A stretch of 64,000 nt of DNA, from positions 124,001-188,000 of the forward strand of contig CADAIT010000001.1 in the NCBI GenBank assembly GCA_902788095.1, read 5' to 3'. Below, piece after piece: positions 47,910 through 56,597 of this stretch. The position numbers were made by a program, and so were the translations under genes. This DNA is from an uncultured Bacteroidia bacterium (lineage in GTDB: Bacteria > Bacteroidota > Bacteroidia > Bacteroidales > UBA932). The notes beneath the pieces were generated by a model, which did not search any database, had not been told where the DNA came from, and saw only the letters and a list, made by a program, of their open reading frames with translations. The stretch's first letter is position 1. Each line of letters begins with the position of its first letter.

Positions 47910-50900
47910 CTACAGCCACTTCACGCACTCAAAAGCCTGACGATGCGGCAGGAGCGGGTTGGTGGCGAAGATGCGGGCGCCCACCAGATAGGCACCGGTC
48001 TTCTCCGGCAACAGGGTCACCTCGTACAAAGCCTCACCGTCCTGGCAGGAAACAAACTCGAACGGCTGCACCTCGACAATGTGCATCTTGCCGTGTTTGT
48101 CGGTCTGCGCAAATACCACTTCGGCAGCCACATCCGCGGGTTTCAGCCCGCCCAGCTGCAGTTTCATGGAAGCCTTGTACGGCTTGGACTGGGTAATGTC
48201 GTACGAAGTCTCCGGAGTGGAGCGCCAGGTCTGCTGCACATTTTCCCACTCGCGGCGCACGTGTGTTTTCCAGGCGGCCAGTTCACGGGCCTTGGCAAAG
48301 TCTTTGGCCTTGAAAGCCTCGGCAGCCTTGGACTGCGGCTCATAGTACTGGTTCACATAGTCCGTGAGCATACGGTTGGTGGTGAAGTTGCAGGCCACCT
48401 GGGCGATGGTGTTCTTGATATAGCCAATCCACTCGGAACTGCGTCCGGTGGTACGGTCCACATTGTAATAGGCCGGAGCAATGTCATTCTCCAGAATCTG
48501 GTAAATGGTGGCTGCGTCGAGCTCGTTCTGGAAGTTGTTGTCTTCGTAGGCCTGCTCGATGGGAAGCGCCCAGCCGGCACCTTCCTTGTAACCTTCCACC
48601 CACCAGCCGTCCAGCACGGAGAAGTGCATGGTGCCGTTCATGGCAGCCTTTTCACCGGAAGTGCCGGAGGCCTCCTGCGGACGGGTAGGATTGTTCATCC
48701 ACACATCCACGCCCTGCACCATACGCTTGGCCAGCGTGATGTCGTAACCGGGGATGAACACAATTTTTCCGATAAAGCGGGGATCCTTGGAAATATCCAC
48801 AATTTGTTTGATGAGGTCCTGGCCTGCCTTGTCGGCCGGATGGGCCTTGCCGGCGAAGAGGAACTGCACGGGCTCGGACGGATTGTTCACAATCTTGTCC
48901 AGGCGGTCCAGGTCGCGGAACAACAGCGTCGCGCGCTTGTACGTGGCAAAACGACGGGCAAAGCCGATGGTCAGGACATCGTCGCGGAGGTTCTCCAGGA
49001 TGGTCACCAGTTCGGACGGGCTGTAATGGTTGCTGATGCTGTTGTCCTGCAGGCGCTCGCGGATGAAGTCAATCAATTTTGCCTTCAGCTGCTTTTTCAC
49101 GTTCCAGACCTCCTTGTCGGCCACGCCATAAATGCCCTCGAAGCAGGACTTGTCATAGTGATGCGTGGCAAACTGAGGGCCGAACACCTTGGCGTGTACC
49201 GGCTTCCACTCGGGAGCGCACCAGGTAGGATAGTGCACGCCGTTGGTCACGTAGCTCACAAAGAGTTCCTCCGGCAGATAGCCCGGATACATGTGGGCGA
49301 AAATCTCCTGGGACACCTTGCCATGCAGCATGGAAACACCGTTCACGTTCTGCGAGATATTGGCGGCGAGGTTACTCATGGAGAACTTCTCGTTCACATC
49401 CAGCGGATTGTCCTTACCCAGGGACATGAGGGTTTCCCAGTCCACTTTCAGGCGCTCCGGATAGTGGCCGATATACTGGCGCAGGAGGCCTTCGTCAAAG
49501 GCATCGTGGCCTGCAGGAACCGGCGTATGGGTGGTGAACAGCGAACTGGCGCGCACCACTTCCAGGGCCTCGGTGAAGTCCAGGTTGTCTTTCTCGATGT
49601 ACTCACGCAGACGCTCCATGCCGATGAACGCGGCGTGGCCCTCGTTGCAGTGGTACACCTGCGGATCCAGACCCAGCTTGCGGAGGGCGCGGATACCGCC
49701 CACGCCCAGCAGGAGTTCCTGCTTAAGGCGGTTCTCCCAGTTGCCGCCATAGAGGTGATAGGTAACCTCGCGGTCTTCCGGGATATTGGCTTCATAGTCC
49801 GTATCCATCAGGTACAGGTCTGTACGGCCCACTTCCACCTTCCACAGGCGGGCGGTCAGGTTACGGCCCGGGAATGCCACGGAGGTGGTTACCCAGTTGC
49901 CGTCTTTGTCCAGCACCGGCACGGCGGGAATCTTGGTGAAGTCCTGGGCATCGTAGCCGGCCACCTGATAACCCTGGGCGCTGAGCACCTGGTTAAAGTA
50001 ACCGTAACGATACAGCAAGCCCACGGCCACCAGGTTCACGTTCATGTCGGACGTTTCCTTGAGGTAGTCGCCGGCCAGGATACCCAGACCGCCGGAATAA
50101 ATCTTCAGGGAGGTATCCAGACCATACTCCATGCAGAAGTATGCGATGGAAGGGTCTTTGCGCTGGGCCTTGGCGGCCATATAGGTGTCGAATTCGTCCA
50201 GGACAGCCTTCATCTGGGCAAGGAACTCCTCGTCCTCCGACAGCTGCTGGAAACGCTTGATACTCACGGTATCCAGCACAGCAAGCGGGTTATGGCCGCT
50301 CTTGTGCCACACATCCGGGTCGATGCTGCGGAACAGGGCCTTTGCGCTCTCGTTCCAGCACCACCACAGGTTCTTGGACAGTTTCTCAAGCCGGGACAGC
50401 TTTTCCGGGAGGTGACGGGTCACCAGGATGCTGCGCCAGCTGGGAGTGTTTACGTCTGCTTTGAAATACTGCATTGTCTTCTTCTTTGTTTGATAAGAAT
50501 CACTACGGCCCTGTACACGGGACAGGGCAAGGGAATACGCCTCCTTATAATATTTAATCTGATTGTCCCACAGGGCGATCTGTGCGACTTCCCGGGCGTT
50601 TTCCCGGTACGCTTTGCGTGTTTTCTTGTCCAACGACGCCATCTCGCGGATGCGCGCCTCGGTGCCCTCGACGACCTCCTGGTAGTTGCTGTCATTGCGG
50701 TCCAGTACGGTGATGCCGGGGTGTTTCTTCTTGTAATGGGAACGCACCCACAGGCCGAAACCGGCCAGTGTGGTGGTCAGGGTAGGAATACGGAAAGCCA
50801 GGGCCTCCAACGGCGTGTAGCCCCACGGCTCGTAATAGGACGGGAACACGGCCAGGTCCATGCCGCAGAGAAGCTGGTAGTAGGACAGGTTGAAAATGCC

Positions 50901-52118
50901 GTCGTCCCCGTTCAGGTAGGAAGGAATGAAATACACCTTCACCTTGTCCCCCAGGGCGTTGTTCAGCCCCACCTCGCGCAGGCGGCGGGTAATGGTGTCG
51001 AACTCCGCATTCTGCAGATAATGGGAACACTGGCACTGATAACGCTCGTCGCCGTTACCGGAGAGCTTGGCCTGCAGGCCCTTGTCCGGGCCATGGTGGC
51101 CGGAAGGAATCATGATGAACGCCTGGATGCTGCGCCCGGTATCTTCCCCGCGGTTCACGCGGTCCAGGGCGTCGATAAACACATCGATTCCCTTGTTCCG
51201 GTACTCATAACGGCCGCCGATGCAAATGAAGAGGGAATCGGAAGGAACGGCCTCCGCGCTCATGGCCGATGCCACCTCCACCAGGCGCTTGCGGGCCGCA
51301 TCGTGCTGCCTGTCATATTCCTCGTCGTCCGCCGGCGTGAAACTGTTCTCGAAACCGTTCGGCGTCACCATGTCCACCGGACGCAGGAACTGCGCGCACT
51401 CCTTGGCGGTAATGTCGCTCACCGTGGTAAAGACATCGGCATTCTCGGCCGACTTCTTCTCGAGGGAATAAATGGCCTTTACGTTGAAACGGGCGGCCAG
51501 TTCGTCCCCGTTATAGCTGCTCAGCCGGTCGTAGAGCGGCAAATTGTTGCCGGCGATGCAGCGGCCCATCATGGTGGCGTGCGTGGTGAAAGCCGTCGCG
51601 ACAGGAATGCCGGCATGCTTCAGGTGCAGGATGCCCGCTCCGGTCTGCCATTCGTGGAACTGGGCGACCACTTGTTCGCCCCCCTTCAGGTTGTAGTTCC
51701 AGAAACTTTCAATCACCCGGCCCGCCGCAATGCCGAACACGGCCGATTCTTTGTAGTCCCAGTTACCGGAAATGGAATCTACGCCATACCTTTCCCACAG
51801 TTTGCCCAGGATGTCGTCCGCATGCGGCAGGAACTGCTTATAATCCACCAGAATGGCAATGGGCTTACCGGGAATGTTCCAGCGTCCTACACGGAAACGG
51901 AGGCCCTCACCGGCCGCCTGGGCTTTCCAGGAACGGTACAGCATCGGGTCCTCCAGAAAATCCGGATTGCCGGCCCGGTGCATCCACACGTCCGGTCCGA
52001 TGAAAATGTGATGTCTTCCCAGTTCTTCGCTCAGATGGAGGGCTTTGGTGGCGACTACCGTATAGATGCCGCCGACCTTGTTGCATACCTCCCAGCTAAC
52101 TTCAAATAAATAATCCAT
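47910..52118 (-). CDS. Glycogen synthase (GT3-like) fused to alpha-glucan phosphorylase (GT35)
   Basis: A 1402-residue bifunctional protein. Residues about 1-545 are a GT3-type glycogen synthase (EVSWEVCNKVGGIYTVVATKA start; VAQFHEWQTGAGIL; FPSYYEPWGYTPLEA). From about 549 (MQYFKADVNTPSW) runs a short-form alpha-glucan phosphorylase (KNLWWCWNE; MEYGLDTSLKIYSGGLGILAG; VTNGVHYPTW; PLP-lysine motif EASGTSGEKAAMNG near 1154). Thus chain elongation and phosphorolysis reside in one polypeptide. An internal Met at the junction could allow separate phosphorylase translation. It closes the glycogen operon, one base overlapping the GH57 gene. Confidence 0.93.
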   Translation of the reverse strand: MDYLFEVSWEVCNKVGGIYTVVATKALHLSEELGRHHIFIGPDVWMHRAGNPDFLEDPMLYRSWKAQAAGEGLRFRVGRWNIPGKPIAILVDYKQFLPHADDILGKLWERYGVDSISGNWDYKESAVFGIAAGRVIESFWNYNLKGGEQVVAQFHEWQTGAGILHLKHAGIPVATAFTTHATMMGRCIAGNNLPLYDRLSSYNGDELAARFNVKAIYSLEKKSAENADVFTTVSDITAKECAQFLRPVDMVTPNGFENSFTPADDEEYDRQHDAARKRLVEVASAMSAEAVPSDSLFICIGGRYEYRNKGIDVFIDALDRVNRGEDTGRSIQAFIMIPSGHHGPDKGLQAKLSGNGDERYQCQCSHYLQNAEFDTITRRLREVGLNNALGDKVKVYFIPSYLNGDDGIFNLSYYQLLCGMDLAVFPSYYEPWGYTPLEALAFRIPTLTTTLAGFGLWVRSHYKKKHPGITVLDRNDSNYQEVVEGTEARIREMASLDKKTRKAYRENAREVAQIALWDNQIKYYKEAYSLALSRVQGRSDSYQTKKKTMQYFKADVNTPSWRSILVTRHLPEKLSRLEKLSKNLWWCWNESAKALFRSIDPDVWHKSGHNPLAVLDTVSIKRFQQLSEDEEFLAQMKAVLDEFDTYMAAKAQRKDPSIAYFCMEYGLDTSLKIYSGGLGILAGDYLKETSDMNVNLVAVGLLYRYGYFNQVLSAQGYQVAGYDAQDFTKIPAVPVLDKDGNWVTTSVAFPGRNLTARLWKVEVGRTDLYLMDTDYEANIPEDREVTYHLYGGNWENRLKQELLLGVGGIRALRKLGLDPQVYHCNEGHAAFIGMERLREYIEKDNLDFTEALEVVRASSLFTTHTPVPAGHDAFDEGLLRQYIGHYPERLKVDWETLMSLGKDNPLDVNEKFSMSNLAANISQNVNGVSMLHGKVSQEIFAHMYPGYLPEELFVSYVTNGVHYPTWCAPEWKPVHAKVFGPQFATHHYDKSCFEGIYGVADKEVWNVKKQLKAKLIDFIRERLQDNSISNHYSPSELVTILENLRDDVLTIGFARRFATYKRATLLFRDLDRLDKIVNNPSEPVQFLFAGKAHPADKAGQDLIKQIVDISKDPRFIGKIVFIPGYDITLAKRMVQGVDVWMNNPTRPQEASGTSGEKAAMNGTMHFSVLDGWWVEGYKEGAGWALPIEQAYEDNNFQNELDAATIYQILENDIAPAYYNVDRTTGRSSEWIGYIKNTIAQVACNFTTNRMLTDYVNQYYEPQSKAAEAFKAKDFAKARELAAWKTHVRREWENVQQTWRSTPETSYDITQSKPYKASMKLQLGGLKPADVAAEVVFAQTDKHGKMHIVEVQPFEFVSCQDGEALYEVTLLPEKTGAYLVGARIFATNPLLPHRQAFECVKWL

Positions 52119-53359
52119 TATTTTTTCTTCCTCTTCTTTGCGCCCAACTCCTCGGCAACTGTCGCTTTCACGTCAAGGGCCGCCCGTTTCTCGTCCAGGC
52201 GAATTTGGAAGTCGGAAATCACGTTCATGTAATTGATGAAAGCCTCGTACGGAGTGTCGTACGGATTGAAATACTTGTGCACTTCCCCGTCCGAGAAGAA
52301 CTTGGTGCACATATAATAGAAGTGGTCGCTCTCCTGAAGGTGGCCGAAGTCATCCCAGAGTTCGGGATCGTTCACGATGGAGAGTTTTTCCGTCATGGCG
52401 TACACCTTCTTGAAAGCCTCGTTCTGGAGTTCGTTGCCCAGCCACGCGGTGAGGTCGCGCTCTTCGTCGGCCCAGGAAATGGGGTCCTCGACGGCGATAT
52501 CCGACACGGCCTTGTACTTCTTGGTGGCCTCCGAGGGCGTCACGAAGTTGAACGTGCCGTCCTTGAGCACGGCGGCGGGCAGGGCCTTCATGAACTCGAA
52601 GATGCCGCTTTCCGCACCCTGGTGCTCACCGAAGGTCTCGTAATCCATGAACAGGTTCACGATATCGCCTTCCTTGGCGTTTTCCTTCATCCAGCCCACA
52701 TACTGCTCGGCCGTCACCTTGTTCTGGACGAAGCGGAAAGCGATGTCGTCCGACAGGGTGTAATTGCGGAGCAGGAGCTTGAGCTTGGGCTGTGTCTCAC
52801 CGGTATATACGTAATTAGGGCTCTGCCAGCCCATGATGTGACGGGCGCCCTCGGTAAGCATGGTCTTGTAGCCCATGTCATATACCATTTCGCCGATGCC
52901 GTTGGAATAGATGAGCTCCGTGTTGCGGAAAGCGGTGGGTTTTACGCCGAAGAGCTCTTCAATTTTGGCGGCATGCTTCTCTACCTGTACGCGGAATTCC
53001 GATTCGTTGGCCAGGGATGCCAGGGAGTGGTAATACGTTTCCGCCAGGAATTCCACCTTGCCGGTATCGGCCAGGGCCTTGAAGCTGGCGATAACTTCCG
53101 GGCAGAAGCGCTGGAACTGCTCCAGGGCGCTTCCCGAGATGGAATAGGCAATCTTGAACTTGCCCTTGTTCTTGTCGATGAGTTCCAGCATGAGCCGGTT
53201 CATGGGAAGATAGCACTTCTGGGCCACGCGGCGCAGAATGGTGCGGTTGGCAAAGTCGTCATAGTAATGGGAATCCTTGCCGATATCGAAAAATCTGTAC
53301 AGGCGGAGCCGGGTGGGCTGGTGAACCTGGAAATACAGGCAAATGCTCTTTGTTGCCAT
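52118..53359 (-). CDS. Glycoside hydrolase family 57 alpha-amylase-like enzyme
   Basis: A 413-residue GH57 protein, a family of alpha-amylases, 4-alpha-glucanotransferases and branching enzymes. Motifs in order: CLYFQVHQPTRLR (motif 1), FRNTELIYSN (nucleophile Glu region), LFMDYETFGEHQG (acid Asp region) and the C-terminal SWADEERDLTAWLGNELQ. No signal peptide, so it acts on cytoplasmic glycogen or maltodextrin. It lies between the GT4 and synthase-phosphorylase genes in the glycogen operon. A Lys-rich tail (AKKRKKK) ends the protein. Confidence 0.9.
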   Translation of the reverse strand: MATKSICLYFQVHQPTRLRLYRFFDIGKDSHYYDDFANRTILRRVAQKCYLPMNRLMLELIDKNKGKFKIAYSISGSALEQFQRFCPEVIASFKALADTGKVEFLAETYYHSLASLANESEFRVQVEKHAAKIEELFGVKPTAFRNTELIYSNGIGEMVYDMGYKTMLTEGARHIMGWQSPNYVYTGETQPKLKLLLRNYTLSDDIAFRFVQNKVTAEQYVGWMKENAKEGDIVNLFMDYETFGEHQGAESGIFEFMKALPAAVLKDGTFNFVTPSEATKKYKAVSDIAVEDPISWADEERDLTAWLGNELQNEAFKKVYAMTEKLSIVNDPELWDDFGHLQESDHFYYMCTKFFSDGEVHKYFNPYDTPYEAFINYMNVISDFQIRLDEKRAALDVKATVAEELGAKKRKKK

Positions 53360-53365
53360 AATTGA

Positions 53366-54655
53366 CTATTTTACAACTGATTCATAAACTTTCTTGAGTT
53401 TGGCGGTGGCGCCGTTCCATTTGAGGGCGTTCACTTCGTCATAGCCCATGCGGGCGCTGAAGTCGGCCAGGGCAGGATAGCTGAGGAGGGCATGGATATC
53501 GTCAGCCATGGCGTCCACATCCCAGAAGTCTATCTTGAAGGCGTATTTGAGAACTTCCGCCGCACCCGACTGCTTGGAGATGATGGACGGAACACCGGTG
53601 CGCATGGCCTCCAGCGGCGAAATGCCGAAAGGCTCGGAAATGGACGGCATGATGTAAACGTCCGAAAGGGCGAACATCTTCTGGACGTCCGCTCCGCGCA
53701 GGAAGCCGGTGAAATGGAAGCGGTCGCTGATGCCCAGGCGGGCGGCGTGACGGATGGCGCGGTTCATCATGTCGCCGCTGCCGGCCATCACGAAACGTAC
53801 GTTCTTGGTGCGCTTGAGCACCTTGGCCGCCGCCTCGATGAAGTATTCAGGACCTTTCTGATACGTGATTCGGCCCAGGAACGTAACCACGGGTTCCTTG
53901 ACGCCACGCTCCACCTGCAGGTTCTCCCGGCCGCTGAAATCCACCGCGTTGTGTACGGTGACCACCTTGGCGGGGTCTATTCCGTAGCGGGAAATGACGA
54001 TGTTGCGGGTGAGGTCGCTCACGGTAACCACACGGTCCGCGATTTCCATGCCCCGTTTCTCGATGGCATATACGCGGGTGTCGATGTTGTCCACGCTGCC
54101 GCGGTCGAACGAAGTGGCATGCACATGAATCACCAGCGGCTTGCCCGTCAGTTCCTTCGCGGCGATGCCTGCATAGTAAGTGAGCCAGTCGTGGGCGTGG
54201 ATAACGTCGAACTCGTCCTTGCGCTGCATGGCGATGGTGCCGCCCACCATGGCGTAGCGGGCCACTTCCTCCATCAGGTTGGCGCCGTATTTGCCGGAGA
54301 ACTTGAATTTTTGTCCGTAGCTGATGGAGAAATCCTTTACCTGGCGCTTCTTTTCTTCTTCCACCAGCTTGCCGAACTCCTCCGGGTCTGCATAGGGAAC
54401 CATGTTGGAGCCGATGTGGATGAATTTCACCTTGTCCAGGAATTCGTCCACGGTCTCCGCCATGGTGTCCACGGCCACATCCGAAGCATTGATGATGGTG
54501 GTGGCGCTCTGGTCTTCATCGCCGGAGGCCGACGGCATCACGAACAGCGTTTCCACGCCGTTGTGGGCCAGGCCCTTTACGATACCTTCACAGGCCGTAC
54601 CCAGACCGCCGGCGATATGGGGAGGGAACTCCCAGCCAAACATTAATACTCTCAT
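53366..54655 (-). CDS. Glycosyltransferase family 4 (glycogen/starch synthase-like)
   Basis: A 429-residue GT-B glycosyltransferase. MLMFGWEFPPHIAGGLGTAC-like start (MRVLMFGWEFPPHIAGGLG), HAHDWLTYYAGIAAKE, TFLGRITYQKGPEYFIEAA and the nucleotide-sugar motif SVSEPFGISPLEAMRTG-like block (SISEPFGISPLEAMRTG). In Bacteroidota this GT4 is regularly encoded between the debranching enzyme and GH57 amylase; it may elongate alpha-glucan or make a primer or maltose-1-phosphate-type substrate, which cannot be decided from sequence. Operon spacing is 3-6 bp on both sides. Confidence 0.88.
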   Translation of the reverse strand: MRVLMFGWEFPPHIAGGLGTACEGIVKGLAHNGVETLFVMPSASGDEDQSATTIINASDVAVDTMAETVDEFLDKVKFIHIGSNMVPYADPEEFGKLVEEEKKRQVKDFSISYGQKFKFSGKYGANLMEEVARYAMVGGTIAMQRKDEFDVIHAHDWLTYYAGIAAKELTGKPLVIHVHATSFDRGSVDNIDTRVYAIEKRGMEIADRVVTVSDLTRNIVISRYGIDPAKVVTVHNAVDFSGRENLQVERGVKEPVVTFLGRITYQKGPEYFIEAAAKVLKRTKNVRFVMAGSGDMMNRAIRHAARLGISDRFHFTGFLRGADVQKMFALSDVYIMPSISEPFGISPLEAMRTGVPSIISKQSGAAEVLKYAFKIDFWDVDAMADDIHALLSYPALADFSARMGYDEVNALKWNGATAKLKKVYESVVK

Positions 54656-54658
54656 AAC

Positions 54659-56587
54659 TTATTCCTCCCTGTATTTTTCAATAAGCCAGTTGATATTCAG
54701 AAGGGCGGCGGTGGTCATAGCCGACGAAATGGCGCCGTGCGGTTCGTGCGGCGGGTCTCCGTCGTAGAGTTCGCTGAAGCAGCCCACGCCGTGCTTGGAC
54801 AGGTCCTCGTAGAAACCTTCCGTGAGCCATTCGGCCCGCTTGATGAAGTTCTTGCCCATCATGTTGAAACTGGTGTAGCAGTATTGGGCCAGCAGGTAGG
54901 GCCATGCACAGCCGTTGTGGTAGGCTTCGTCCCGCTGCTGCTGCGTACCTTCATAAACCCCCTTGTAACGGACATCCCGCGGGCTCAGCGTGCGGATGCC
55001 GCGGCGGGTGAGGAGTTCCGCATTCACCACGCGCATAACCTCGCCGATTACCTCGTCATCTACGCAACGGTTGTCCAGGGAAACGGCCCAGAGCTGGTTG
55101 GGACGCAGCTCCATGTGCTGTCCGCTGTTATCGACATAGTCCGCCAGGAAGCCCAGTTCCGCATTCCAGAACAGGGGCTGGAAATTTTGCTCGATGCGTT
55201 CCTTCACGGGCGCCCACTTTTTATAGAAAGCCGTGTTCTTGCGCTCATGCTGCAGGGCAAACGCAATGGCATTGTACCACATGGCATTGGTTTCCACCTG
55301 ATAACCTGCACGTTCCGTCACGGCGCGGCCGCCGATGTACGCGTTCATCCAGGTGAGGGCGACGCCGTCTTTCTGGGCCCACAGGAGGCCGTTGGGCTGC
55401 ATGGCCACCTCCTGACGGACGCCGGGCAGATAACTCTCGATGATGCGCTTGAGCACGGGGCCGTATTTTTCCCAGACGGCTTTTTCATCCGCGCCGAACG
55501 CAATGTACTGCTGCAGGGTGATGGCCATGTACAGCGGCGCTTCCACCTGCGTGGTGCGGCGCGACAGGCGCTCCTGTTCCACGGCGATAAGGTTGTCCAG
55601 GATTTCTTCGAATTCCTTGACATTGCCCGTGGCATAGAGCGTCAGGCCGGCTACGGACGCAAGGGTTTCCCGCAGCAGGCCCGTATAGAGCCAGCTGTAA
55701 CCGGCTACCACGCGCTTTTTGCCGCCGTCTTCCCGGATAAGGGACTTGCACTGGCGTACCAGCTGGTCGTGGAAGGAAGTGATAGGACCGATTTTGTCCA
55801 CCGTGGCCGTAAACTTGCGCTTGAGGGATGTGGCGTTGGCCGGCTCCCCCGCAGTAGCGGCGAACACGATGGCGTCGCCGGGCTTGAGCTCCGTTTCAAA
55901 CGTACCCGGCACCCAGAGGTCCTCGCGGCAGTCATATCCGCGGCGCATTTCGTCCGAATAGGTAACGCCCTTATACCAGGCCGGGGCATACTTGAATGAA
56001 CTGGCCGATGTGCTCAGCTGCAGGTTCAGGTCCGGAAAACCGGGATACATGCAGAATGCGGCACCGTGCTGCAGGGGCTCGAACTCCGTGCGGGCCTGAC
56101 CGTTTTCTCCGGTGAGGGCATGAAAATTACGGAAAGCCAGGAACGGCTTGAGCTCCAGCTTCACCTTGGCGGGCGCCTTTTCCAGCTCATACTTGATGAG
56201 CAGCTGGTTTTCGTCGGGGCAAAGGACGATGGACTTGCGGAACACCATCTCCCCGATTTTGTAGATGACGGTGGGAACGGGGTCCGCATCAAAGTCCACG
56301 ATGTACTTGTGTCCGCGCGGTTCGTAAATATCGCCGTAGCAATGGATGCCCAGATTGAACCGCTTGCCGCGAAGGGTAAGGCTTTCATCGAGGGCGCTCA
56401 GCAGAATGTGCCTGTGGCCGCCGAACTGTTCCACCGGGACAGCCAGCAGGCCATGGTATCGCCGCGTGTTGCAAGTGACGATGGACGTATTGCAGTACGC
56501 ACCGGTCTTGTTCGCCAAGATAATCTCGCGTTTCAGGGAATACTCGAGATTGACGAGTTCAGACTTGTTGAATTTCAAAAAAGCCAT
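54659..56587 (-). CDS. Glycogen debranching enzyme (amylo-alpha-1,6-glucosidase, GH133)
   Basis: A 642-residue protein. An N-terminal beta domain (LVNLEYSLKREIILANKTGAY... with NTRRYHGLLAVPVEQ) precedes an (alpha/alpha)6 glucosidase domain (GYSWLYTGLLRETLAS; GLLWAQKDGVALTWMN with a likely catalytic Asp region; ELYDGDPPHEPHGAISSA at the C-terminus). It removes alpha-1,6 branch stubs. Position 10 bp after the branching enzyme gene in the glycogen operon. Confidence 0.9.
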   Translation of the reverse strand: MAFLKFNKSELVNLEYSLKREIILANKTGAYCNTSIVTCNTRRYHGLLAVPVEQFGGHRHILLSALDESLTLRGKRFNLGIHCYGDIYEPRGHKYIVDFDADPVPTVIYKIGEMVFRKSIVLCPDENQLLIKYELEKAPAKVKLELKPFLAFRNFHALTGENGQARTEFEPLQHGAAFCMYPGFPDLNLQLSTSASSFKYAPAWYKGVTYSDEMRRGYDCREDLWVPGTFETELKPGDAIVFAATAGEPANATSLKRKFTATVDKIGPITSFHDQLVRQCKSLIREDGGKKRVVAGYSWLYTGLLRETLASVAGLTLYATGNVKEFEEILDNLIAVEQERLSRRTTQVEAPLYMAITLQQYIAFGADEKAVWEKYGPVLKRIIESYLPGVRQEVAMQPNGLLWAQKDGVALTWMNAYIGGRAVTERAGYQVETNAMWYNAIAFALQHERKNTAFYKKWAPVKERIEQNFQPLFWNAELGFLADYVDNSGQHMELRPNQLWAVSLDNRCVDDEVIGEVMRVVNAELLTRRGIRTLSPRDVRYKGVYEGTQQQRDEAYHNGCAWPYLLAQYCYTSFNMMGKNFIKRAEWLTEGFYEDLSKHGVGCFSELYDGDPPHEPHGAISSAMTTAALLNINWLIEKYREE

Positions 56588-56597
56588 ATGTATGAAT

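Noticed and set aside
47856..52109. 1417-codon + strand ORF opposite the glycogen synthase-phosphorylase gene
   Set aside because: Low-complexity antisense translation of a highly conserved enzyme gene; the minus-strand frame has clear catalytic motifs.
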